Part shown: positions 6,544 through 13,757 of the stretch, piece after piece
How positions within the stretch are numbered: the stretch's first letter is position 1
Layout: every line of letters starts with the position of its first letter
Assembly (NCBI GenBank): GCA_024274995.1
Contig: JAJSAA010000172.1
Coordinates: forward strand, 1 to 16,050
DNA: 16,050 nt
Source of the DNA: Deltaproteobacteria bacterium
GTDB taxonomy: Bacteria; Desulfobacterota; Desulfobulbia; Desulfobulbales; VMSU01
Direction: 5' to 3'
Position numbers and translations under genes: made by a program
The notes under the pieces: model-generated
What the model was told of the DNA's origin: nothing
The model's input: the letters and a program-made list of their open reading frames with translations, nothing else
Databases searched by the model: none

Positions 6544-7293
6544 ATGAATTTGATTATTGTCCAGCCGCAAGAGATAAGCGGTAACGAGCTTGTTTTGACT
6601 GACCAGCGGGCCCGGCATATTCATAAGGTGCTGCGCTGTCAGCCGGGGGATAATCTCCGGGTCGGGGTGCTGAACGGGCCCATGGGGACGGGGCGGATTA
6701 TGTCCATGGCTCTGGGCAGAGTTCATCTGCGTTTGAGGTTAGACACAGCGCCGCCGCCGCCCCCGGCCCTGGATCTGATTCTCGCTCTGCCCCGGCCGGT
6801 AATGCTGAAACGGATTTTAGTGCAGGCCGTGACCTTGGGGGTTAATCATATCTATCTCATAAATGCTAATCGAGTGGAAAAGAGCTTTTTCTCCTCGGCC
6901 CTGGTTGCGGAGGGCGGCTGGCGCGAATTTTTGTTCAAAGGGCTTGAGCAGGCGGTGGATACCAGAATTCCTGGGTTGTCTATTCACCAGCGTTTTCGAC
7001 CCTTTATTGAAGATATCCTGCCGCCTGTTCTGGCTCGTCGGGGCGGGGGAAGAATCGTGGCCCATCCCGACGGTGGGGCTGTTATCCCCGCGGGAGGCGG
7101 AAGCCGGGCCTTTCTCGCCATCGGCCCGGAGGGCGGCTGGGTGGATTTTGAGATTGAGAAATTCCAGGCGGCCGGTTTTGGGGTATTTAGTCCGGGGCCG
7201 AGGATTATGCGGGTGGATACCGCAGTACCGGCCTTGATGGCTCAGGTCAATATGGCCCTGGCCCAAGCCGTCAGACAGCCTGAGTGTGTGTAA
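6544..7293 (+). CDS. rsmE: 16S rRNA (uracil-1498-N3)-methyltransferase
   Basis: RsmE methylates N3 of U1498 in 16S rRNA of the 30S subunit using S-adenosylmethionine; it is a SPOUT-fold knotted methyltransferase. The 249-residue product has an N-terminal PUA-like substrate domain (LTDQRARHIHKVLRCQPGD, 18-36) and a C-terminal SPOUT domain. The latter contains LPRPVMLKRILVQAVTLGV (82-100), GLEQA (133-137), AIGPEGGW (192-199) and the knot motif RIMRVDTAVPA (220-230; usually RILRVETA). A Pro run (70-74) links the two. Length is normal for the family. The ATG at 6544 lacks a ribosome binding site, but its position fits the conserved N-terminus. It is transcribed alone, divergent from waaA and convergent with murJ. 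Confidence 0.95.
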   Translation: MNLIIVQPQEISGNELVLTDQRARHIHKVLRCQPGDNLRVGVLNGPMGTGRIMSMALGRVHLRLRLDTAPPPPPALDLILALPRPVMLKRILVQAVTLGVNHIYLINANRVEKSFFSSALVAEGGWREFLFKGLEQAVDTRIPGLSIHQRFRPFIEDILPPVLARRGGGRIVAHPDGGAVIPAGGGSRAFLAIGPEGGWVDFEIEKFQAAGFGVFSPGPRIMRVDTAVPALMAQVNMALAQAVRQPECV

Positions 7294-7302
7294 CAAGGTG
7301 GT

Positions 7303-7326
7303 CATGGAACGTTTACCCGCTCCATG
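7303..7326. terminator. Hairpin between convergent rsmE and murJ
   Basis: CATGGAACG (7303-7311) and CGCTCCATG (7318-7326) form a 9-bp stem with one mismatch on the plus strand (a G-T wobble on the minus strand) around a 6-nt loop. A second small hairpin (ATCCC 7336-7340 / GGGAT 7345-7349) follows inside the murJ end. There is no strong T-run, so a shared bidirectional terminator is plausible but unproven. Confidence 0.4.
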
Positions 7327-7333
7327 TGATTTG

Positions 7334-8920
7334 TCATCCCAGACGGGATCTGACTTTGTCAACCAAAACCCGTAATTCCTGCAAACCGCTCAGGTAAAGT
7401 ATGCCGCCGTAGAGAAGAGCGCTGCTGCCAATCATCAGGATAACCGCGCTCATGCCCGTTGTCAGGCCGCCGCTCAGCCAGCCGGCCAGCCAGTTGCGGA
7501 GCAGGAAGAGCCAGGCCCACATGCAGAGGGCCGCAAAGATAATTTTGCCAAGGCTGTTAAACAGGTATCTTAAGGGGTAACCATTCAGCTTGTGGTAGAG
7601 AACAATACTTAAAAATAAAAAATCACCGAACATGGCGCAGGAGGTAGAGAGGGCAATAGCCCGGTGCTGAAGAGGGCCGATGGTCAGGATTATCATGACG
7701 ATATTAGTGGCCACGGCGAGGAAACTGCCCATGACTGGGAATTTGGTGTCATTTAAGGCGTAGAATACCGGGACTGTAATTTTGACGGAGGCATAGGCAA
7801 AGAGCCCCAGGACGTAGAAGGTCAGGGCCTCGGCGGTCATGATGGTGTCATAGGCGCTGAAACGGCCATGTTGAAAAATAATCCGGATGATGGGCACAGC
7901 AAGATAGTAGAGGCCGATGGTGGCGGGAATGGTGAGGCTGAAGCCCATGGTCAGGGCTGAGACATAGGTCTCCTTTAAACCCTTTAAATCTTTGACAGCC
8001 GCGCAGCGGGAGACAATGGGCATGGTGGCAATGGATACCGCCACTCCGAAGACACCAATGGGGAATTGAACCAGGCGAAAGGCGTAGTTAAGCCATGAGA
8101 CACTGCCCACGGCACAGGAGGCGGCAAAATTGGTATTAACAAAGATGTTGATTTGGGTAGCGCCCAGGCCCACCACAGCTGGGATCATCAGTTTAAAGAC
8201 CCGGATGAGCCCCGGATCGCGCCAGTCCATGATCGGTTTAAATTTAAAGCCGGTACCCCGCAGGGTGGGCAGTTGTCCGGCTAATTGCAGAAAGCCGCCG
8301 ATGAGGGTACCCACCGCCATGCCGACAATGGCCGGTTGTCCGAAGCGCGGCATGATGAGGGCGAGGGAAACCCCGCCAATGATGGAACCTAAGTTGAAGA
8401 AGCTGGAGGCTACGGAGGGGATGAAAAAGCGATTTTTACTGTTTAAAATACCCATTATCACAGCCGACAGGGAGACAAAGATAAGAAAGGGGAACATGAT
8501 GACCGTCAGATACTGGGTGAGAGCGATTTTACCGGCAACCCTGGAAAAATCAGGGGCGATGAGCATGACTATGGGCCGGGCGAAATACATGCCGATAATA
8601 GTGATAAGCGAGAGAATTATCCCCACGCAGACGATAACGTTATTGGCCAGCCGCCAGGTGGCGGCGGCGTCCCTGTTCTGGTCGTAGTCCGAGAAAACGG
8701 CGACAAAGGCGGCGCTCAAGGCCCCTTCGCCAAAAAGGTCGCGCAGGAGGTTGGGGATGCGGAAGGCGACCACAAAGGCATCATAGCTTGTGCCGGCGCC
8801 GAAGAGGGCGGCCATTACCTGTTCTCGCACCAGACCGAGAACCCGGCTGCACATGATGGCAGCGCTTATTACTCCGGCGGAGCGGGCAAGGCGACCGCTG
8901 TTTTCTGAGGGGTTTTTCAT
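7334..8920 (-). CDS. murJ: Lipid II flippase MurJ (MviN family)
   Basis: MurJ moves lipid II, the peptidoglycan precursor, across the inner membrane. The 528-residue product is highly hydrophobic throughout, with roughly 13-14 predicted membrane helices, as expected for a MOP-superfamily exporter. The N-terminal signature is present: CSRVLGLVRE (24-33) with central-cavity arginines R26 and R32, FRIPNLLRDLFGEGALSAAFV (53-73), and NYAFRLVQFPIGVFGVAVS in the middle of the protein. The gene starts at the ATG at 8920; a weak AGAG lies upstream. It is single and lies between rsmE (convergent) and typA (divergent). Confidence 0.96.
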   Translation of the reverse strand: MKNPSENSGRLARSAGVISAAIMCSRVLGLVREQVMAALFGAGTSYDAFVVAFRIPNLLRDLFGEGALSAAFVAVFSDYDQNRDAAATWRLANNVIVCVGIILSLITIIGMYFARPIVMLIAPDFSRVAGKIALTQYLTVIMFPFLIFVSLSAVIMGILNSKNRFFIPSVASSFFNLGSIIGGVSLALIMPRFGQPAIVGMAVGTLIGGFLQLAGQLPTLRGTGFKFKPIMDWRDPGLIRVFKLMIPAVVGLGATQINIFVNTNFAASCAVGSVSWLNYAFRLVQFPIGVFGVAVSIATMPIVSRCAAVKDLKGLKETYVSALTMGFSLTIPATIGLYYLAVPIIRIIFQHGRFSAYDTIMTAEALTFYVLGLFAYASVKITVPVFYALNDTKFPVMGSFLAVATNIVMIILTIGPLQHRAIALSTSCAMFGDFLFLSIVLYHKLNGYPLRYLFNSLGKIIFAALCMWAWLFLLRNWLAGWLSGGLTTGMSAVILMIGSSALLYGGILYLSGLQELRVLVDKVRSRLG

Positions 8921-9002
8921 ATTGCTCTGTTTACCGGTTTACGAAATAACTGCTTGCTAATAACATGTATTTGATATATTTTATATAATTTTTCTCGGTA
9001 GG

Positions 9003-9020
9003 GGCGTATTGCAATACGCC
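9003..9020. repeat. Perfect 18-bp palindrome
   Basis: GGCGTATTG and CAATACGCC abut to give a perfect 18-bp palindrome, set in a GTAGGGGCGT... context. It resembles dispersed palindromic elements seen in other bacterial genomes. A partial echo (ACGCCCGG, 9031-9038) follows. It might alternatively be an operator within the typA leader. Confidence 0.6.
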
Positions 9021-9094
9021 AGAATTATTTACGCCCGGATTATTTGCATTAAGACATGCAACGGGTTTTATACCGGACGCCACTGAGTTTTTCT

Positions 9095-9128
9095 GCCATC
9101 CTCATTTGGGGGGTGGCTCTTTTTTTTT
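9095..9128 (+). terminator. Intrinsic terminator / possible attenuator in typA leader
   Basis: GCCATCC (9095-9101) pairs with GGGTGGC (9111-9117), with one T-G wobble, around a 9-nt loop. An almost pure T run to 9128 follows. This is a good Rho-independent terminator on the plus strand. It ends one base before the AAAGG ribosome binding site (9129-9133) and 12 nt before the typA ATG. There is no plus-strand gene upstream that it could terminate, because murJ is divergent. Confidence 0.6.
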
Positions 9129-9140
9129 AAAGGTAAACAA

Positions 9141-10925
9141 ATGGAACAGCAGAAGATAAGGAATGTGGCAATTATCGCTCATGTCGATCATGGCAAGACT
9201 ACCTTGGTTGATCAGCTTTTTCAACAGAGCGGTATGTTCAGAGAAAATCAGGAGGTTGTCGAGCGTCTCATGGATTCCATGGATCTCGAGAAGGAGCGGG
9301 GGATTACCATTACCTCCAAGAACGGCTCTTATATCTTTGAGGATCATTTTATTAATATTATTGATACCCCCGGCCATGCCGATTTCGGCGGTCAGGTGGA
9401 GCGGGTAATGCGTATGGCGGACGGGGCATTGCTGCTGGTCGATGCCCAGGAAGGGCCCATGCCGCAGACCTATTTTGTCTTGAAAAAGGCCCTGGCTGTC
9501 GATATGCCTATTGTTGTAGTCATCAATAAGATAGATAAGCCTGCCGCCCGCTGTGAATGGGTGGTGGATCAGGTCTTTGATCTTTTTGTTAAATTGAATG
9601 CCCCGGATGATCTGCTTGATTTCCCGGTGGTTTACGCCTCGGCCAAGGAGGGCTATGCCCGCCACGATTTAACCTCCGACAATATGGATATGAAGCCAAT
9701 ATCAGAGTTGATTGTTAAGCATGTTCCCGCTCCGCGGGGCTCTGAGTCGGCACCCCTGCAGATGCAAGTTAATACCATTGATTATTCCCCCTATCTTGGC
9801 CGCCTCGGCATTGGTAAGGTGGTAAATGGGGTCTTGAAGATCAACAAGGATGTGGCGGTTGTCAGCCGGGAGGGCGATATCGCCTCCACCCGGATTTCCA
9901 AGATATTCCATTTTGAGGGTAATGAGAAGGTGGCCGTCAATGAGGCCGGGGTTGGTGAGATCGTGGCCGTGGCCGGTCTGGATAATGTCACGGTGGGGGT
10001 AACCTTTACCGACCCTGAAAATCCTGCCCCATTGCCAATTATTGATATTGATCCACCCACCCTGGCCATGAATTTTATTCCTAACGATTCACCCTTTGCC
10101 GGTCAGGAGGGTAAGTACGTAACCTCGCGGCATATCGAGGCCCGGCTGGCCAAAGAGACCCTGGCCGATGTGGCTCTGCATGTTGAACCACTCACCGATG
10201 CCGTGGGTTATCGGGTGGCGGGGCGGGGTGAGCTTCACCTCTCAATTCTCATTGAAAAGATGCGTCGTGAGGGCTATGAATTTCAGGTTACCAGGCCGCA
10301 GGTTATCATGCGGGAGGTTAATGGTGCCAGGCAGGAACCTTATGAGGAGTTGACTATTGATGTCGATGAGCAGTTCCAGGGGGCGGTTATTGAGAAACTG
10401 GGGGTCTTAAAGGGTCAGATGCTGGAGATGGGAACCCATAACGAGATGACCCGTCTCGTTTACAAGATCCCTACCCGTGGTCTTTTGGGCTTTCGCTCGA
10501 AATTTATGACTGATACCAAGGGCATGGGGATTATGAACTATGTCTTTGCTGAATACGGCCCCTATGCCGGGGAGATTATTAACCGTCAGAACGGGGTGAT
10601 AATCGTGAAGGAAAATTGTACCTCGGTGGCCTACGCCCTCTTTAATCTTCAGGAACGGGGCCGACTGTTTATCGGGCCGGGTGTAAATGTCTATGCCGGT
10701 CAGATAATTGGTGAAAACTGCCGGGGGGAGGATATGGTGGTCAACCCGGCCAAGGGTAAGAAATTAACCAATATGCGGGCCTCCGGTACCGATGAGGCTG
10801 TTATCCTCACCCCTCATGTAATTATGAGTCTTGAGGACTGTATCGCCTACATCAATGATGATGAACTGGTGGAGGTGACTCCTAAGTCTATCCGTTTGCG
10901 GAAGATTACCATGCGGAAACGTTGA
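9141..10925 (+). CDS. typA: Translational GTPase TypA/BipA
   Basis: TypA (BipA) is a ribosome-associated GTPase of the EF-G/LepA class that helps assembly of the 50S subunit and adaptation to cold and stress. The 594-residue product carries all G motifs: AHVDHGKTT (13-21), KERGITI (51-57), DTPGHADFGG (75-84), NKID (129-132) and SAKEG (167-171). A beta-barrel domain II, the two EF-G-like alpha/beta domains (GRGELHLSILIEKMRREGYE) and the BipA-specific C-terminal domain follow (GPGVNVYAGQIIGE; LTNMRASGTDEA). Length is typical. AAAGG 7 nt upstream of the ATG is a good ribosome binding site. A terminator-like hairpin directly precedes it. The GNAT and radical SAM genes follow on the same strand. 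Confidence 0.98.
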   Translation: MEQQKIRNVAIIAHVDHGKTTLVDQLFQQSGMFRENQEVVERLMDSMDLEKERGITITSKNGSYIFEDHFINIIDTPGHADFGGQVERVMRMADGALLLVDAQEGPMPQTYFVLKKALAVDMPIVVVINKIDKPAARCEWVVDQVFDLFVKLNAPDDLLDFPVVYASAKEGYARHDLTSDNMDMKPISELIVKHVPAPRGSESAPLQMQVNTIDYSPYLGRLGIGKVVNGVLKINKDVAVVSREGDIASTRISKIFHFEGNEKVAVNEAGVGEIVAVAGLDNVTVGVTFTDPENPAPLPIIDIDPPTLAMNFIPNDSPFAGQEGKYVTSRHIEARLAKETLADVALHVEPLTDAVGYRVAGRGELHLSILIEKMRREGYEFQVTRPQVIMREVNGARQEPYEELTIDVDEQFQGAVIEKLGVLKGQMLEMGTHNEMTRLVYKIPTRGLLGFRSKFMTDTKGMGIMNYVFAEYGPYAGEIINRQNGVIIVKENCTSVAYALFNLQERGRLFIGPGVNVYAGQIIGENCRGEDMVVNPAKGKKLTNMRASGTDEAVILTPHVIMSLEDCIAYINDDELVEVTPKSIRLRKITMRKR

Positions 10926-10962
10926 GGTTACCATTGCTTTTTGAATTTGGATTGGGAGTGAC

Positions 10963-11565
10963 TTGACTTTGGGGGGTTACGCTTCACTATTTAACATTGG
11001 CTCACAATCGTTTTTTGAGGTGCCAAAAGATTTTCCTGCTGAGTTCGACAGCCTCTTGCGGGCCCCGGATTTGGAGATTGGCCCGGCATCTTACGAGGAT
11101 ATCGCAGAAATCTACCGGCTTGAGAATGAAATTGAGGGGGATGACGGGGCTGATCTTGTCACTCTGACGGCCCGTTGGCGGATGTTCGGGGCTGGATTTT
11201 TAACGGCCCGGCAAGATGGGTGTTTAGTGGGCTATATTGAGTCCTGCCTTTGGGATCGCCGGCTGCCATCTTTTGAAGCCCAGCCGGATTGTTTTTCCTC
11301 CCAGCACCGCATAGGGGCGGAAACTCTCTATATTATATTTATTGGGGTGGCCGCTGACTGCCGGAGGCGAGGAGTGGCAAGTTCCCTGTTAGCGGCAATC
11401 AGCTGGGTCGGCCGTTGCTATGGAGCCCGCCGTTTACAGGCCGTCAGCCGGGATCATGTAATGCCGCTTTACGAGGCCGCCGATTTTTTACCGGTGACAG
11501 CCATGCCTGATTTTCTGCCTGAACCAGCTGTAAATTTTATGCTCATGGAACATAGTCTTTTGTAA
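10963..11565 (+). CDS. GNAT-family N-acetyltransferase
   Basis: This 200-residue protein belongs to the GNAT superfamily, which transfers an acetyl group from acetyl-CoA to an amine. The acetyl-CoA pyrophosphate-binding motif A is visible at 123-144 (IGVAADCRRRGVASSLL, with R134-R136, G137 and A139). It is preceded by the strand YIIFIGV and followed by a motif-B-like RDHVMPLYEAADFLPV (163-178). The start is a TTG at 10963, with GGGAG 4 nt upstream; a second in-frame TTG at 10969 has better spacing. No in-frame ATG or GTG lies between the preceding stop codon and this TTG. The roughly 40 N-terminal residues before the domain are unassigned. The substrate is unknown; the layout broadly resembles AANAT-like enzymes. 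It lies 37 bp after typA and 74 bp before the radical SAM gene, so co-transcription is likely. Confidence 0.85.
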   Translation: MTLGGYASLFNIGSQSFFEVPKDFPAEFDSLLRAPDLEIGPASYEDIAEIYRLENEIEGDDGADLVTLTARWRMFGAGFLTARQDGCLVGYIESCLWDRRLPSFEAQPDCFSSQHRIGAETLYIIFIGVAADCRRRGVASSLLAAISWVGRCYGARRLQAVSRDHVMPLYEAADFLPVTAMPDFLPEPAVNFMLMEHSLL

Positions 11566-11639
11566 AATCGCTATTTGGGTAGCATTGCCAAGGAAGGCTA
11601 TTAAGCCGTCCCCAGCCCCATACTGCGGGAGGTCTTATA

Positions 11640-13121
11640 TTGAAAATTCTCTTTATAACAGTCCCCTATCATGCCGGGGTTGTGGAGGTGGCCGGCAAAT
11701 GGGTGCCTCTCTATATGGTTACCCTGGCCGGGGCCTGCCGGGCGGCGGGTTTTGAGTGCCATATCTATGACGCTATGACCAAGGGCGTGGGTATGGCGGA
11801 GGTGGAACGGCAAATCAGGGACTTGCAGCCGGACGTAGTGGCGGTCTCCATGATTACCAGTACTACCCCTGATGCCATAGAGGTGTTGCGGAGTGTCCGG
11901 CGGCTCTGTCCGGCGGCGGTCACTATTGCCGGCGGTATTCACGCCAGTTTCATGTATGATGAAATTATGGCCCATGAATTTATTGATTATGTGGTCATTG
12001 GCGAGGGTGAAAAAACTCTGGTAGAGCTGTTGCTCTCCTTGCAGGGCGGTGAGCCAAAAATGGTCTCCGGCCTGGCCTTAAGAGATGCTGACGGCTCTGT
12101 TAAATTGACCCCGCCCCGTCCCCTGCTCACTAATCTCGATAACATGCCCATGGCCTGGGACCTTTTAGACTGGCAGGATTATACCTATTTTATTATCCCC
12201 GGCTCCCGCCTGGGAGCGGTGGCTTTTTCCAGGGGTTGCACATACAGCTGTCGTTTTTGTTCTCAGCACAAATTTTGGGGGCAATGGCGGGCTCGAAGCC
12301 CTGAGGATCTGATGAGGGAGATAATTAGTCTCTATGAGGAATTTCAGGTCAATGTTATTCTGTTCACCGATGATTATCCCACCCCGGAACGTCAACGCTG
12401 GGAACGCCTCCTTGATCTCCTGATCTAAGCCAATCTGCCGGTCTATCTGCTCATGGAAACCAGGGCGGCGGATATTATTCGCGACTCTGACATTCTCGAA
12501 AAATATCGACGGGCTGGTTTTATCCATATCTATATCGGCTCAGAGGCGGCTGATCAGGAGCGACTTGATCTTTTTGCCAAGGAGCAGTCCTGTTCCCAGG
12601 CCGAAGAGGCCATGGAACTCTGCCGTCGGCACGATATAATAACCGAGACCTCGGTTATTATCGGCCTGCCCGCTGACACCAAAGAATCAATAGAGGAGAT
12701 AATCCGCTATACCCAGAAGTTGAATCCGGATTTCGCTCATTTTTTAACGATCTCCCCCTGGCCTTACGCCGATATGTATTCCGAACTTGAGCCCTTTATC
12801 AGCAGTCATGACTATCGGCGCTATAATCTGGTCGATCCGGTATTAAAGCCGCAAAACATGAGTATAAAAGAGGTGGACGAAATCATTATCCAGGCCTATC
12901 GTGAATTTTATATGGCCAAATTTACGGAAATTATGACCATGAGCGATTTTAAACGTCGTTATATGCTCACCGCCATCATGAGAATAATGAATAACTCATT
13001 TTTACGCCGCAAAATGGGCGATATGACTAACGCCATGCCGGAATCCATGCGCACGGCCCTGGCCCGCCTCCAATTAGGTCTTACTTCCCGAAACGATGTT
13101 CAGCTGAAAGCTGTTCCCTGA
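11640..13121 (+). pseudogene. BchE-like B12-binding/radical SAM gene interrupted by in-frame TAA
   Basis: One continuous frame encodes a 493-codon BchE-type protein, broken only by a TAA at 12426-12428 (codon 263). The TTG start at 11640 has an excellent GGGAGG 7 nt upstream. Residues 1-135 form a cobalamin-binding-like domain (AGGIHAS, 97-103; GEGEKTLVEL, 121-130). The radical SAM cluster motif is C200-x3-C204-x2-C207 in FSRGCTYSCRFCSQHKFW. After the stop, the homologous sequence resumes at once (ANLPVYLLMETRAADIIRD, then GFIHIYIGSEA, IIGLPADT, PWPYADMY and DPVLKPQNM), matching the order in BchE, the anaerobic Mg-protoporphyrin ester cyclase. The stop falls where relatives have Asp/Glu, so a G-to-T change (GAA to TAA) explains it. 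No ribosome binding site precedes the next ATG (12453). It is a recent pseudogene, a sequencing error, or a functionally truncated allele. Its substrate is unknown; no other tetrapyrrole genes are nearby. Confidence 0.88.
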
Positions 13122-13145
13122 CCCCGCTTAAGTTACGTCTTACCC

Positions 13146-13496
13146 TTAGTGAAGCCGCCAGACAAGGCCTAAGGCGGTGCCTAAGGTGAATAAAATCCCC
13201 ATCACTATATGCTTGATAATCAGTACCTGGCGGCGAGCCTGATGATGACTGGCGTGATTATCGGCAGCCGCCTTTTTCTGGTGCAAATAACGTCCCAGCC
13301 CGGTGAGCATAATCAGGCCGAGGGCGATATTCTGCATCCATAAAAAATCACCTGACAGCTCACTGACTAACTGCCATTCAGTGCCATCAGCTTCCCCCAT
13401 CTTAAGGTGGATCAGATAGATGGCGGCGAGAGAACTCAACCACAGGCCGGTAAAGAGATCATGGGCAAAGTCGTTGATAATATAGATATATTTCAT
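13146..13496 (-). CDS. Small three-helix membrane protein, His-containing
   Basis: The 116-residue product has three predicted membrane helices (about 13-31, 52-69 and 91-113). A hydrophilic, His-rich loop (69-90, containing HASHH) lies between helices 2 and 3. Histidines H12, H30 and H96 sit in or next to the helices and could bind haem or metal. The pattern ALGLIMLTGLGRYLH...IKHIVMGILFTLG loosely recalls CopD-like or cytochrome b-like small membrane proteins, but I do not recognise it firmly. The ATG at 13496 has no clear ribosome binding site. The gene converges on the radical SAM gene with a 24-bp gap and is divergent from the diguanylate cyclase. Consistent hydrophobic segments and full use of the gap support it as real. 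Confidence 0.7.
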   Translation of the reverse strand: MKYIYIINDFAHDLFTGLWLSSLAAIYLIHLKMGEADGTEWQLVSELSGDFLWMQNIALGLIMLTGLGRYLHQKKAAADNHASHHQARRQVLIIKHIVMGILFTLGTALGLVWRLH

Positions 13497-13757
13497 AAAA
13501 AGAGATGTGCCAGTATAACTGGTGATGGTAATAGATTCCGGGAAGATGGACGGGGACTGTTTTTGAACTGTGGTTCATGCCGTCATGGTTAAACTGATAC
13601 ATTATAAACTATAGTTTTTATATTTTAAGCATTCACCTTGATGAATTTTTATTGTATCATCTATCTGGAATAGTAAATCATTTTGGTATATAACTCAAAT
13701 AACTCAAATAACTCAAAACCTTTTGTATCACGGTGTTGGTTGCGGTACAATTTTTTC
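13497..13757. promoter_or_regulatory. Divergent region with small palindromes
   Basis: These 261 bp separate two divergent genes. They contain CCAGT/ACTGG (13510-13522), GAAC/GTTC (13565-13576), the perfect 12-bp palindrome AAACTATAGTTT (13606-13617), and a 9-bp tandem repeat (listed separately). The palindromes are operator-like in size. I cannot place promoters with confidence. Confidence 0.4.
13692..13718. repeat. Three tandem copies of a 9-bp unit
   Basis: AACTCAAAT is repeated at 13692-13700 and 13701-13709, with a third copy ending in A instead of T (13710-13718). It lies 40 bp before the diguanylate cyclase start. Copy number could vary by slippage and change spacing of regulatory sites. 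Confidence 0.8.

Larger units (their letters stand above)
8921..9140. promoter_or_regulatory. Divergent murJ/typA control region
   Basis: These 220 bp must hold the promoters of both murJ (minus) and typA (plus). An AT-rich block at 8961-8994 contains TATAAT (8984-8989), a possible plus-strand -10 without a good -35. A perfect palindrome (9003-9020) and a terminator-like hairpin (9095-9128) follow, listed separately. The typA leader would therefore be about 140 nt and structured. Confidence 0.4.

Noticed and set aside
8130..8687. 185-codon plus-strand frame inside murJ
   Set aside because: It is the antisense of a clear MurJ coding region, with no recognisable domain. It is a shadow frame.
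12453..13121. A separate gene starting at ATG 12453
   Set aside because: It is in the same frame as the upstream radical SAM fragment, has no ribosome binding site, and BchE-like homology begins before this ATG. It is better read as the second half of an interrupted gene.
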